Source: Proliferodiscus dingleyae
Taxonomy: Eukaryota; Ascomycota; Leotiomycetes; Helotiales; Lachnaceae
Direction of reading: 5' to 3'
Assembly (NCBI GenBank): GCA_003988795.1
Contig: QYAK01000003.1
Span: 620,001-684,000 of the forward strand
Length of the DNA stretch: 64,000 nucleotides
The notes beneath the pieces were generated by a model. It did not search any database and had not been told where the DNA came from. It worked only from the letters and a program-made list of their open reading frames with translations. The position numbers and the translations under genes are program-made. Numbering within the stretch: position 1 is the first letter of the stretch; each line of letters starts with the position of its first letter. Positions 23,915-35,529 of the stretch are shown one piece after another.

Positions 23915-25096
23915 GCGGTATAGAAAGGCACGACTGTATAGTCTAGAGAGGTACATAAGGTAGACATATTGCGAGGCGTTTGGTGTCATTGCTTTGGAGG
24001 TTTGATGAATGAATAGTCGGGTGTCAAATAGCTTGGAATGATACCCTGGGATAATTAGACGTATTGTAACACCAAATTTTAAAAGAAATCCCACTGTATC
24101 CCGCTTCTTGTAGACCTTTCCTTATGTTAATGAGCAGCCCCAAGCATTACGAGGACTTTCTGGCCTGTTTGTCAAAAACAAGTAATTCGATATCGGCATC
24201 TCGATATGAGTAATTTTTATTTTCGTCTTTGGACTTGAGCTGTTGCTGCTACAGCCCGAGCTGTTAGTAAGCCAGGCTGAGCAGTATATCATGAGAGGTG
24301 AGCCGAAGGCCACCCGTTTGGGCTCCTCCGCTATGACTGCCGCCGACTAGAATTGGAAAGAGTGAGGCAGGTATTTTCGGTTCGCAAGAGCTGCACCAAA
24401 CGAATTACGACTTAAGGTTACTGCGCAAAATTCAACTTCAACATGTACGAGTACATAATAATTTATCAAGCACTCATTCAACTCTTGTCTGGCACAAGAC
24501 GTTGCACTCAAATAAACGCAGATTTGCACTTCATTAGTAGTCGCATAACGATTTAATGTTCCCAAGCCGAAGGCAGGTGAAAAGGAAAGCGGCCGCTTCT
24601 AACTCCCAATAACGCTTTCATTGAGTCAGATCAGCGTGCAAGGTACGTTGAAAAAGATTACTGGGGCGATGGTGCAGAAAACTTCTGGCTTAAACGGTGG
24701 GAAATATCACAGCCGCAATGAGAGTGTGTGCCTTTCTTTAGGGGGGCTGCGAGTGGCATTGGTTGCAACGTCTTGAACGATTGTGTAGATGGCGTATGAA
24801 AATGGACCGGTAGATAGGCTAGATTTTGTCAGTGAGTATGTTGAGGGGTTTGCGTTTAATTACATCGAAAAACAAGAGGGGCGTTCAGGTGGACCTGACA
24901 AAGGCTTCGCGTGGTTTGGTACAAAAGAGTGTTTGAGGACCTTTAACAGACAAATATAGCTCGCAGGTGTCAGACCCACACCGCACAATAATGCTAGATA
25001 GTAGTTCTTGCCCCCTTATAGAGCCCCACTCGCATATATATCAAAAGTCAGTGGGGAACAAGAGATAAAATCCGTGAATACTTTCAAGTCATAACA
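23915..25096. other. Intergenic, no supported gene
   Basis: 1.2 kb between convergent genes. Only short scattered frames were seen, with no repeat or RNA gene recognised. It marks the left edge of the accessory stretch. Confidence 0.45.
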
Positions 25097-26879
25097 TTAC
25101 ATGAAGCAGTAAAGTAAGAACGATATAGAAAACGATATGAACACTCTTGATAAGGGAGGAGCATTTAGTGCCATGACGCCGGACTTTTTTGTTGGGCTTG
25201 CCATAGGAGCCGGTGCGGTTGTTGGGGGTTCTGGTGGTATAGTTGGTGAGGGAGTAGTCGATGGGGCTGTTGTGACAACTATATAAGCACTTGAAGAAGG
25301 TGCGAGCGCTGTTAGACTGCTGAACATAGCGCTTAGTGTTGCGTTTGTAATGATCGTAAATAATGATGTTGCCGTAGATTCAATTGTTATGACGTTTCCG
25401 ATAGAAGTACCAGATGCAGGTATTGCAGCTTTAAAATTCCCAACTGCAGGGGTAGCTAATGTAGTGAGATTTACTGCATTTGTGATAACGACCTGTGGGA
25501 TAACGGGTAGAGAGGTTGTATAGTTCAGAGCAGTAGCTGTATAGTTCAAAGCAGTAGCTGTGGAGAGTGAAGCGGCGGTCGCGTTGAGTGTGATGGGCGT
25601 GACAACAGCAGTAACGGAGGTAGGTGTCAACGAGGGAAACAAATCTGTTGTTGAAGATAAAGACGTCTGGCTAGCAATACAACCTGCAGGTAAAGTATGC
25701 GAGATGAAAGTAGTCGCTTTTTTTGGACCAGCAGACTTCTCTTTGTGATCGATTTCGACGGCTGCAGTAGCGAAAGCACCAGCCTGGATAGCAATCAACT
25801 CGGTAGCATTGAGCTCACATGCTGCCTCTGGATCGTATATAATACTTGCTTGATAATTAGGCAAGTCAATCGAGACTCCGGCCTCAAGATCAAAGCCTAA
25901 TTCACCAAGATTGATTCCCAAACCTACTTCTATCGAAGCGCGTAGGGCCATGGAGATATCTCCTTGGCCGCCAATGAAATGAATGGGTATCGGACTGAAT
26001 TGAACATCGCCACTTTATGACTGTTAGCAAATAGTCACGATTTTGAAAGCAATGAGCCGACGAAAATTAAAAGGGATAAAGAAAAATTGGACTTACAAAT
26101 CAGTTTTGATAAGCTCACCCTTGATTATATCCATCTCTATATAAGTGTCACTCGGGAAAATGATATCGAAGCCAGTGGTGAAATTGACGGAACCTTTCAC
26201 GTCGAAAACGAAATCGAGTGCAAACTGAACACCAATATCATTACCATCAAGACCAATTCCAAGACCAGGTACCCCTATCGAAAATATATTATATGTATAG
26301 GTTCCTTCGGCGGCGAGTGCGACGTCAAATTCGAAATGAGCTGAGAGATTAGACAAAGTAATTCTCATGCCTCCACTTACCGCTACAGCTATAGCGGCAA
26401 GCGGATCGATCAAAGCTAACAAAGCCTCGCCTATATCCTCGAGAATTTGAATGGCCTTGTCATTTTGCTCGAGAGCTGGAAGTTCGATGTTCCCTGAGCC
26501 AGTTGTATAACAGGAAACACATGTTATCTGCAAGGAGAGTTCATCTTTTTCAGGGCCAAGTTCACTTCTATTCGTCAGCCTCATCTATCCAGATCGAAGA
26601 TTCTTTTATTTACATGTCAAGTATTTTATCACCATTAAATTGCGTCGCGAGTGAGAGTCCTTTTTGATGTGTAGTCGTGTTTGTTGTATTTAAGCTCTGT
26701 CTTTGTAATCTTGGAAGCTTCTTGGGGCTTGCGTTTCGTAATAGATTCGTGACTTCTAGGTCAGAGTATCTTCGTTTCTCTAGAACTAAGTCTGTGGTAT
26801 CATACGGAGATCTTGGTTTGAGAACAGCAGAAGACATAACTGTTACTGCAAGAAAGATCTGAAAAAAGGGCCGTTTCAT
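25097..26879 (-). CDS. Secreted, probably GPI-anchored cell-surface protein, unknown function
   Basis: Exons 26879-26614, 26567-26097 and 26012-25097 encode 550 residues. The N-terminus is a signal peptide (MKRPFFQIFLAVTVMSSAVL) and the C-terminus is a hydrophobic tail (RVFISFSISFLLYCFM), the layout of GPI-anchored wall proteins. The middle has beta-type text with alternating hydrophobics (for example FSIGVPGLGIGLDGNDIG and VGLGINLGELGFDLEAG). The last third is Ser/Thr/Ala/Pro-rich with many N-glycosylation sequons, including a duplicated TATALNY unit, and a Pro-rich spacer before the tail. The first intron was placed with its acceptor at 26568 because the nearer acceptor breaks the frame. 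No enzyme family was recognised. It could be an adhesin-like or structural wall protein. Confidence 0.8.
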
Positions 26880-28044
26880 AGTGAGCGTCTACGAAGAGGT
26901 ATCAAAACTTGACGTTCAATAACTTCAGGTACAAGTAGGTCAAAATCTTGGGCTCCTAGATTGAATGTAGAATCAAAGCGCTTTATAGAAGCGTGCATGC
27001 CTACTTGAGTACCGAAGGCTAATAGGCCCCAACCAAGCAGGAAAGTCGATACTGTAACCCACGAGATAGCTAGGATGTATGTAGCAAACTTAGAGCTAAA
27101 AGCCCAACACGACCTTGTTAAAGCCTTACTGTAACCCAGGTCGCAGCTGCTAAGTAGTACAGTACAGTACAGCCCCCTAACCCCACTTACCCTCATTCCT
27201 ACCCGCAAAATCTCACACTCTAGGCAAGTGTCAGCGACATTCAATTTACATGCATCAAGAACATATGATATATCTCCATTGGCCGGCACCTTCGATAAGG
27301 GAGGCCCGAAGTCTGGGCGTACTGCCTCTAAATAGCATAATAGCTTTGGCTTTTGGTCTTGGTCAGGGAGCTTCTGGCTTCTTCCCCAGCTCGTAGTCTG
27401 AAAACAAATAGGTATATTCCCCGCTTACTAATTATGTGCAAAGCCCTGATACCGCCATCTAAGGAATTATTGACACACATTTCGGTACTCAGGCATCAAA
27501 GCTTAGAGATTTGGAGCTTGATATTTACGTAACTAAGTAGCTGCATGCTCCAGAAGTCGAATCAAAGCGCTACTTCTCACCGAGAAGGGGCAAGGCTTCT
27601 TCCTGAGTGACCCAGGCCTTTGGGATAACATGCAAGTCCGGTGTTTCACTGTTCAGAATATGCAGCTTCGCCACCCCATAAGATAGAGAGGGGATTCAAC
27701 TACATGATGAGGTTACAACGGCCATGCAGCAAGGAGAAGAGCACCCCAAAAGAGGTAAGGTCAATTATGCAGCCACAATCGTAAACGCTGTCTACCACTG
27801 AGTTGCCCTGTGAACAATTAAGGCAGTGCTCTCTAGCAGCAAAATGTTCTACGCAAAAATAGTAAGAATATACACATAAATAGCATCAAATGAGGATAAA
27901 ATTATAAAGTATACTGGGAAACACTGAGCAGAGTTCGATTATGTAGGGATATCGTAGCTTTCATAGGTATTTATAATCAAGCTAATATCAAATTGAAAAA
28001 GATTTCTTTCGAATAAGAAGTTCCGATCAGTTAAATTGAATCTA
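26880..28044. other. Intergenic, AT-rich, short AGTAC tandem
   Basis: 1.2 kb with no gene I can support. A 137-codon open frame on the minus strand (27289-26876) overlaps the 5' end of the GPI gene and lacks family-like text. An AGTAC pentamer is repeated three times around 27156-27170. Confidence 0.4.
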
Positions 28045-29785
28045 CTATTTCTTTCGTCGCTGGTTATGCTTGGTCTGAAGTAAATACCAACCCGAAAGAA
28101 CCGCAATCGTTAGTGGAACGGAGACCGCCCACACTAGACCGACAGACGTTGATACACCAAGCGTTCCTCTAGTTGAAGACTTATCCGCAAAGTAAAAGAA
28201 TGGTGTGCTAAACAGCGTCTATGAGATAATCAGTAAGCATATTTAAAGTTTGAGATCCTTTGCCGTAATTACCGTTACTGCTTGAAAGGGAACAAAGAGT
28301 AACCCTATTATAGCAACGGTTCTCATAGCATAGCTGTCTGATTTCAAAGCTCTCGAATCTGCTTGGGTGACTAGATTAAAAGACTGGACTATCATGTTAA
28401 TTTATTTTCCCTTCGAACGTTAAGTGTTTCAACATACCAAACTGATTGTATTTCTGCTTCTTCTCTCTAAACTCTTGAGACGTAAAGTCGTAGAAGTCAA
28501 TAAAACCTTCTGATAACGAAAATTTTCTCGAGTCTGATTTTGTGACCCGGAGCTCATTGAAGCAGCCCTTACAATCAAATCATGGTGCTCCTTTAATGAG
28601 TCTAACGTTGTCATAGTAGCTTCGACGCCCTCTAAAAGGTAGATGATATGCTTTGCGAGCATATGTAGGCCTATAAAATCTAGCTCGTTTACCGAAAATC
28701 CGGGCCTGACTGCCAATTCGAGGACTTTCTGCAAGTGGAATACAGTAAGCGTTTCGTCCAAAGACAATACTTTTTGGTATTTCCTCACTTTTTCTTCCTG
28801 GGAAAACACCGCTCCGAAGTCTTTGACTATCTTGTCGATTCTAGCGAGAAGACTTTCCAGGATTACATTAAAGAGGTAATACGGATCTTCCACCACTTCT
28901 TGCCAAGACGAGTTACGCGCCAGAGCAGCAAATTTGTCACGTAACTCTAACCCTGCCCCAACTGAGAAGACAATCAGTGTTACTTGAGGGACATTGCGGG
29001 CTCTAGTTGGCTTTATTCTGAGACAGCAGCCTAATCGAGCCCAAGTATAGTCGGCCTGACTGAAATCGTTGACTACTTTTCGATTTCTATTCACAATTCG
29101 TTTGAGCCCATCTCCTGTCTCCTGCACCTCAATGTTCTTACACAGAAAATGAAACCACGAGTCTTTCTGTTTTTAGTGTCGAACAATACTCATAGGTGTT
29201 GGCAGACCTACAAATGGAATCCTCACTGTCCTTTAGACTTCCAAAAGAGCACGCAACGTTCTGCAGGCTCTCGGAAACAAAGGCGCCGGGTATAGAATAT
29301 AGACTAAAAAGTCCTAGTAGACATTCAACATCGAGAACGTCTCTTTTACCACCCTTGCCAATTGGGTTTGGATTGTGGAGAGGTGCAAAACTGGTAATAC
29401 ATAAGAAAAGCTCAAGCGTAACTGACCAAAATACCTACATAATCCGCACAGGAAACGCGGGTCTAGCTCTGAGCTCTTCTATACTGCACTTGGGAAATGG
29501 CAATCCTCGATCAATGTCTAAATATTTATGAGCTTTTAAGCACCGATTCTCAGAGCTAGCTCACATACTCTCTGGCCATTCGAAACCATCAAACCTTATT
29601 GGCTTGTATAAAGTTCGAGAATCTCGAATAGCTTTGCTTTTGAACTGTTTATAAGCAACATTGTTCTTCCATTCATTCCTCATGTCGGAGTAAATTAGGT
29701 CTTGCACCAGAACAAATTGTCTGTAAAAACGAAGCCTCCGCCTACTTGATTTTATGGATCCCCTTTGCGGGTAATTGTGATACAA
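28045..29785 (-). CDS. CorA-like membrane protein, divergent fungal family
   Basis: Six exons fit in phase: 29785-29569, 29517-29439, 29390-29212, 29162-28438, 28383-28273 and 28218-28045, giving 494 residues. The middle contains SWFHFLCKNIEV and QADYTWARLG, landmarks of fungal CorA-like proteins. A helical region then leads to NLVTQADSRALKSDSYAMRT, directly before the first membrane segment (VAIIGLLFVPFQAVTTLFST). A second segment is GLVWAVSVPLTIAVLSGWYLL, followed by a basic tail (KHNQRRKK). This is the CorA topology. However, the Gly-Met-Asn selectivity motif expected after the first membrane helix is absent, and the region reads STPFFYFADK instead. Transport of Mg2+ is therefore doubtful. 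It neighbours other accessory membrane genes. Confidence 0.82.
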
Positions 29786-31490
29786 TTAGTATTACCGCTC
29801 ATGAAATGTCGTAGTTAGTTGGACTGCTCGGTCCTTTTCCAAAAGTAGGGTGAAACCTGAATTTCATATAATCTAGTAGGAGAAATGTTTCAAATAGAAT
29901 TATTGGAGTAGGCTTGTAATTTAGACCACTTAGGACTAGACTGTGGATGATGCTTCGAACTCCTTTACTAAAGAAGATTATTTTCTAAAGAAATAATGGT
30001 AAATCTGCCTTACTGGCATGTATCTGTAAGCATTGATGTCCAATGCTACGTCAAATCTGGTTCGTAAGGCAACCTTGAGACCATGACTAATTGCAGTAGA
30101 GAACAAATTGGGACTGTTGCATAACCAATCGCATCTTGTCGCAGCCTCAACGCCTCTTTTAGCCCCCACTGAGGTCTGCACCCAAGGTCTGTGGATATAG
30201 ATATCGGATTTGGGTGCCGATCAGTACATATATATCTCATTCTTGCGTAATGCTAGCATCGGTGAAGGATGTTCGGGGAACGCTTGGTGTTACCTACCCT
30301 CCACTTCATTCAGCTTGCAATCACATGCAAAATTTATGTACCAGAGAATGATATATAACATGCTACACTTAAAGTAACAGACCTGATTTCACCAGTGATT
30401 ATTTTAAGCTTGCAGAAATCAAATTTGAGATGCAGCCTGCAGGTGATGTTGGGAGGCACAGGCAAGTCTGACCTGACGGCTTTTCTTGGACAAAGCGCTA
30501 CGATGATGGTGGGGGGCGAGAGCCTCTTGGAGGCTGTTGCAATGGTTACTAGCTGCGTGAGTGCGCCCGATTTCAATGGAACATGGATTATCTGGCCTCA
30601 TCCCTAGCGGGTGTCCGGCTTCCGTGATTTGAATCCTCGAGATGTGTTATGCATTCCACTTAGTGAAGTGGACTTCAAGTGGCTGCCTCGTTCCTAGGGC
30701 ACTTTTGAGGCTGTGGAAGCGCCGGAATACCCGAGTCCAGCTTAATACGGATTCATGAGTTTTAAGAATAGTAGTGTTCGTTGAGCTATCATTCATCAAA
30801 AGTTCTGGAACGATGTTTAAATATATAGAGCTGACCTGCACCGTCCAGAAATTCAATTTGCACTCAACGAACCAAGCTGTATTCTTTTCCATATTCACCT
30901 CGTACCAGCAGCACCACCAGCATATACGAACCAAGACCTCTCTCATGGTAAACTATGATCAATCTTATGGATTCCGAAGCTAATAGAAGTCAAGCCTCCA
31001 AAAGGAAATTCAGCAGACGACATCAAGTCAGGCGACCACGGAGGCAACCAGGATCCCTTCGCAGAATAGCTGAAATCATGGACAGCGTGCAAGTATGTAA
31101 AATCCCCGCAATGATCTGTTGATTTCCTGTTAAGTTACAAGGTTTCTGAAACCCTGGGTGTTCGGCCAAGAACTTCAATAGTCCCAATTCCTCCGCCTCT
31201 CCCGGCAACAGCACGACACATATTACCTAAGATCCCACGCATTCCAGTCGGTGGCCGAAACGCTGGAACCGTCGAAACTGTGGATTTTAATATACCGGGA
31301 CTCATAACAACTTCCAAGGTAGCAGAGGTCTGTGGTCCAATACAATTATCATTCAATCGCTAATAAATGTGTCAGACCTCAACCTCTACTCCACCTAAGG
31401 ACCCCCTATTAAATACCTCTTATACACCAATTTTCATGGTCAGTAGATGGAATTGTAACTCTCTGTCGGTTAATAAAGCTCTTAGTTAAC
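29786..31490. other. 1.7-kb intergenic region of the accessory stretch
   Basis: Many short frames on both strands (30.4-30.6 kb and 31.0-31.4 kb) have no consistent splice partners or family match. A decayed gene at 31.0-31.4 kb on the minus strand is possible but unsupported. Confidence 0.35.
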
Positions 31491-34400
31491 ATGTTTTACA
31501 AGGAGGACCACATTGAAGCCATAGATGGCATGGACTTGGAGACAAATGAGAATAAAGAGGTTGACATTGTATGTAGTATTGAGGTTTTCTGATAATAAAA
31601 TGTTCAATGAGACATTGTATTCCTCAGAATTAACTTCTGTTATACCCAACGCGTTCAAGGACTGACTTTTCAAGTTCCATGTACCGCGAATATCTTTAAA
31701 AGGCTATTTAGGAAATTTCTTCAGAAGGTCCTCTAAATACCAAGTATTAGACTGGCCACACTCATTCCAGGAACCCGGCATCAAATATGGCTCAGTATCA
31801 AACTCAGAAACACCATTCAGACATCAGGATTCATACCAACGACTTCATCAAAGTAGCTTGGAGGATGACAGATACATCGATCCCGAATGGGGATTGCTGT
31901 GCGAACTCATTGTCCAATGTACAGACAGGGTATATGCCGGCGCCAACTATTCAACGTACAAGAGAACTTTCATAAGGAATGTAGCTCCAAAGACACTTAG
32001 GATTGCCAATTGGCCAATGAATCACTTAGACTATGGACCTAAGAACGAGAAGTTCTGGGCGCTTTTGATCATGGTTTTAAAATGGCCGCTTACTTGCTGT
32101 CTACTGTTGTTTACTGTGAGCTTAAGCGATCTATCAATCTGCTTTCTGCTTGAATCTGTGGCGTTCTAACACTTCGTTAACTAGGTCGGACTCCCGGGTA
32201 TAGCATCAACTGGCGAGGTGGTCAACGAAGGTGGCTATGATCACTTTCCATACAAGTTTTGGGGTTATTGCAAGATAATGAGGAACGTTATAGAACGACG
32301 CCCAGTGGACCAAGCCATGGGCTCCGTAACGTCTCAAAGCAATGACTCCAATTCTCTAATTATGCCTAGCCATCGACTCATGGAGCCAACAACGTTGTGC
32401 TTCTGCCTGGGTAGGAAAGCTGTCGTGGATGACCGTTTTCCAGAGGTAAAAGAAGAACTAGGAGAACCAAAACCTGCTTCTTATTGGAGAGCCAAGGAGC
32501 ATGGGAAATGTCCGGACTATCTTTTTATTGCCTATACTGCTGAACAATTTGACACCACTACTAAAAATGATCTACGAATGCTACATAGCATGGCGGTTAA
32601 GGCAACAAGAAGAGCCGGCTTACATGCTTATTGGATAGGATGTAGCTGCCTAGGATCTGATACAGAAGTGGCAGCAGCGGTATATCGGATTAGTGACATT
32701 GTGAGAGGAGCTCACTCTGCTGCAGTGATCATAGGGCCCAGCAGCAAGATAGAACACCGAGCCAGCATTTCGGTGACAAATGAGCTCAAGGAGTTTGGCC
32801 TCAGAGTATGGACCTTCCCAGAAATACTGCTAAGTACCCCCAATCGGCCTATCACCGTGTATCGCCGAAACGAGCCCATTGATAAGCCACTCATTCTTTC
32901 GAAAATACAGTTCGCATCACTGGCTTGGACCGATGTAAAATCCGCCAGGCAGCTCGTCGACCATTACGAAGGAAATCTAGCTTTGAGTCGCCTAGAGCTA
33001 GTGATCATAGCACTTAAGTGCTTGTTCAGAAGAGACACCCAAAAGCAGTACTTACCTGTAAGCCTTTTAGATATTTTGTCAGGCTTAGCCCCATTCTTTC
33101 TGAGATGTTGACCTATGGCTTGAAATGGCAAGGCAATACTTGGCCGCGCATCCAAAAACATCCCTGCTGTTTATCACTAATCTAATGATAAGTAAAATAC
33201 TAACTAGATAACAGGGGGACCAGTCTTATGCGCTTATGGGACTTCTCCGTCGCAGGCCAAAATTTGAACTCGACCAGAAGAGTGAGAACCGAGACAGTGC
33301 TTTTCAAGCACTTGCTAGACTTTCTCTTGCTAACGATAATGATCTGCTATTGGAGAGGCTGATGTGTGTCTTGCCTCGGGATCCTCACCAGATGTGGTAT
33401 TCTGTCAAAGATGCTTACATGTCGAAGCTCTGGGATATATACCCTTCATGTCAAATTGCCGGGATCTGCGAGGATGACAGTGTTATTATTGACGGAGCCC
33501 ATGGAGCAACTATCCGTTGGGACATGTTTCGCAAAGTAGCTAATGCCAGACGGCGAGACTCCTGGAAGCGCCAAGCATGTCAGGTACTCCTACATGGCCT
33601 TCCATATTTCTTAATTTGCGGAGTCTTTCTACTTTTAAGTTCATCAAACGCTAAAACTCTACTTGGAGACCTCAGTAACGGCTTCAATGAAACCAACACG
33701 ACTGTCACAGGCCTTGAAAATGCTTTCGATCGTCGATTTGCCCGAGATGTATCAGATGATCCGTTGATATTCTTTACGAAAGCGAAAAATATCGAATCCT
33801 CGGTAACTGTGGCAGCGGCAGGGTTCGTGTCTTCAGCAACGGCGGTAGCTGGCAGTGAAGCTTCACAGGTAACGGCTGCGATCCCCACCGCATCTGCCGA
33901 GTTATTTGGGGCTGTTGACAGTGTATTCTCAAAAGTTACAGCAATCGCTTCCGCTGTTGAAAGTAAAGTCAGTAAAATTAAAGCATTGGAGACTGAGTAT
34001 TCGAGGAAAATGCAACATGTTGAGCATTCTATTGGCGTTGCCGAAGAATGGGTCACATTCCTTCAAATTATTGGCTCAATGCTTCTCTTCGTCACCGGTA
34101 TGGTCTTCTTCTCGTCACCGTATCTGACTCGAATGCTATATCGCGGCAAGTTCTGTAAGTTTATGATGAATCATTGGCGAGCGTATGGCCGATTTCGACA
34201 ATGTTTCTCCGTACTAAGCTAATTGAACACTAATTCAGGGGGGGCGCAAGCATGGCTTTTCGGTTTCGAAGGCTATGCTGATATCGAAACTATTGAGACC
34301 CAGATATTTGGTTCCGGTATGCGCCGCCTTCGCTGGAGCACAAACGGGTCTCCACTGTCTCGGCATCAGCAGAATGAGTTCGATGAATGTGTCGGTGTGG

Positions 34401-34702
34401 ATCCAACTTCTGATCCAAAGGTTTCTCAGAAAGTGGAAGACGCCATTAATGAGCCACATGCCATGCGGATATTTACGCTAGTCGATACATATACTATGAC
34501 TGTGACCTTGTTTGAAGCAAGACGACCTCCTATTGCAGTGTTCATTTGTGGAGAAGAAGGTGGGATGCAGCGTGCTATTGGGTGCTCTTATCAATGGACA
34601 ACGGGGACTTGCTTTCGAGAGACGGTACTTAGGATGGAGACTCCTGTTATTTCGAAGATGACAAGGGTTTCAAGGATCAGATTTGGCATGAAGAGAGATT
34701 AG
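31491..34702 (+). CDS. HET-like multi-pass membrane protein (fungal family of unknown function)
   Basis: Five exons fit in phase: 31491-31568, 31675-32115, 32185-33057, 33215-34154 and 34239-34702, giving 931 residues. The first exon was found from its gtatgt donor and the matching gactgac...caag acceptor. The central region is HET-like: HAYWIGCSCLG, VYRISDIVRGAHS, LREFGLRVWTFPE-type text and YLPGDQSYALMGLLRRRP, which resembles the closing motif of heterokaryon-incompatibility domains. Membrane segments lie near VLKWPLTCCLLLFTVG, LPYFLICGVFLLLS and FLQIIGSMLLFVTGMVFF. The C-terminal part (FTLVDTYTMTVTLFEARRPP and MQRAIGCSYQWTTGTCFRET) is a conserved family hallmark. Database names for this family are often misleading. 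A role in recognition or cell-death signalling is inference. Confidence 0.85.
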
Positions 34703-35529
34703 TTTGAGCAGCTTAAATAATATTTCCAAGGGGCGAATAGTCGATGCGAAGCCCGGCTCGATGTCGACAAAATGCGGCACCAACATGGAAACCTTCAAAT
34801 CAAGTGAAATATGCAAACGGGAGCTAATCATCCGTTGTGAGCCCCAACTAATCCCTAGTGGTAACGTGGAGAGTTCAGTGAGGAAAGATTCTAACCCCCT
34901 CTCCCACCCAATGAACAGCCTCAGCAAATCATATATAATCCGCAGCAGAGGCATCAGTACTAGGAACAGCAAGCTGCTGAAGATAGATAGAAAAAAGAGG
35001 CCGGCATTGCTACGAAGAGATGGGCGAGAGATACGTCTGTATTCGTGGGTAAAATACTGCAGTCCGATTGCATATCTGGACACAACACCCTTTGGATATT
35101 AGCTACCGCTACCTGCAGACCCCTACAAGAATGCTGTGTCACATTTGGACACCTCATTAAACTGACGACTTCTGGCGGGGTGGGGCGAGTAAACCTGAGC
35201 CAGCCTGAGGAAGGCAGCACGAGATCATGTTAGCTAGAAAGGTAGGGAGCGTCGAGATTCCGGTATGCCTTTGGCTTGCCAAAGTTTTTCAGGTGACGAT
35301 GACATGATGGAGAGTGTTATATGGGACGGAATCAAAAGCTATACTTCGGTATAATAATCCCATGTTGATACCTCCTACTCATACCACGGCGAGCGCGAAG
35401 GCTAGGCTTCACAGCAAGCAAGACTGACCCCGTACGCGAGTCAGGCCTGTCACTAATACTCTTGTTTTAGAGATTGACCAGTTCGTAGCCAAAGGCACAC
35501 CTTGTTTTCATCCATTCTCAGACGTATCT
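34703..35529. other. Convergent intergenic region, HET-like gene / TPR-CHAT gene
   Basis: 827 bp between the stops of two convergent genes. No supported coding frame, RNA gene or repeat was noticed. Confidence 0.45.

Noticed and set aside
26876..27289. 137-codon minus-strand open frame beside the GPI gene
   Set aside because: It overlaps the start region of a better supported gene, lacks splice partners and has no family-like text.
27921..27950. GTTCGA-type text suggesting a tRNA T-loop
   Set aside because: No acceptor stem or anticodon arm can be formed around it; no tRNA gene was found in the window.
30395..30607. Plus-strand peptide containing GGTGKSDL, resembling a P-loop
   Set aside because: The Walker A spacing (GxxxxGKS) is not met, the frame is only 70 codons and no Walker B or neighbour domain follows.
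31023..31356. Minus-strand open frames of 63-73 codons
   Set aside because: Too short, overlapping each other in different frames, no splice signals or family match.
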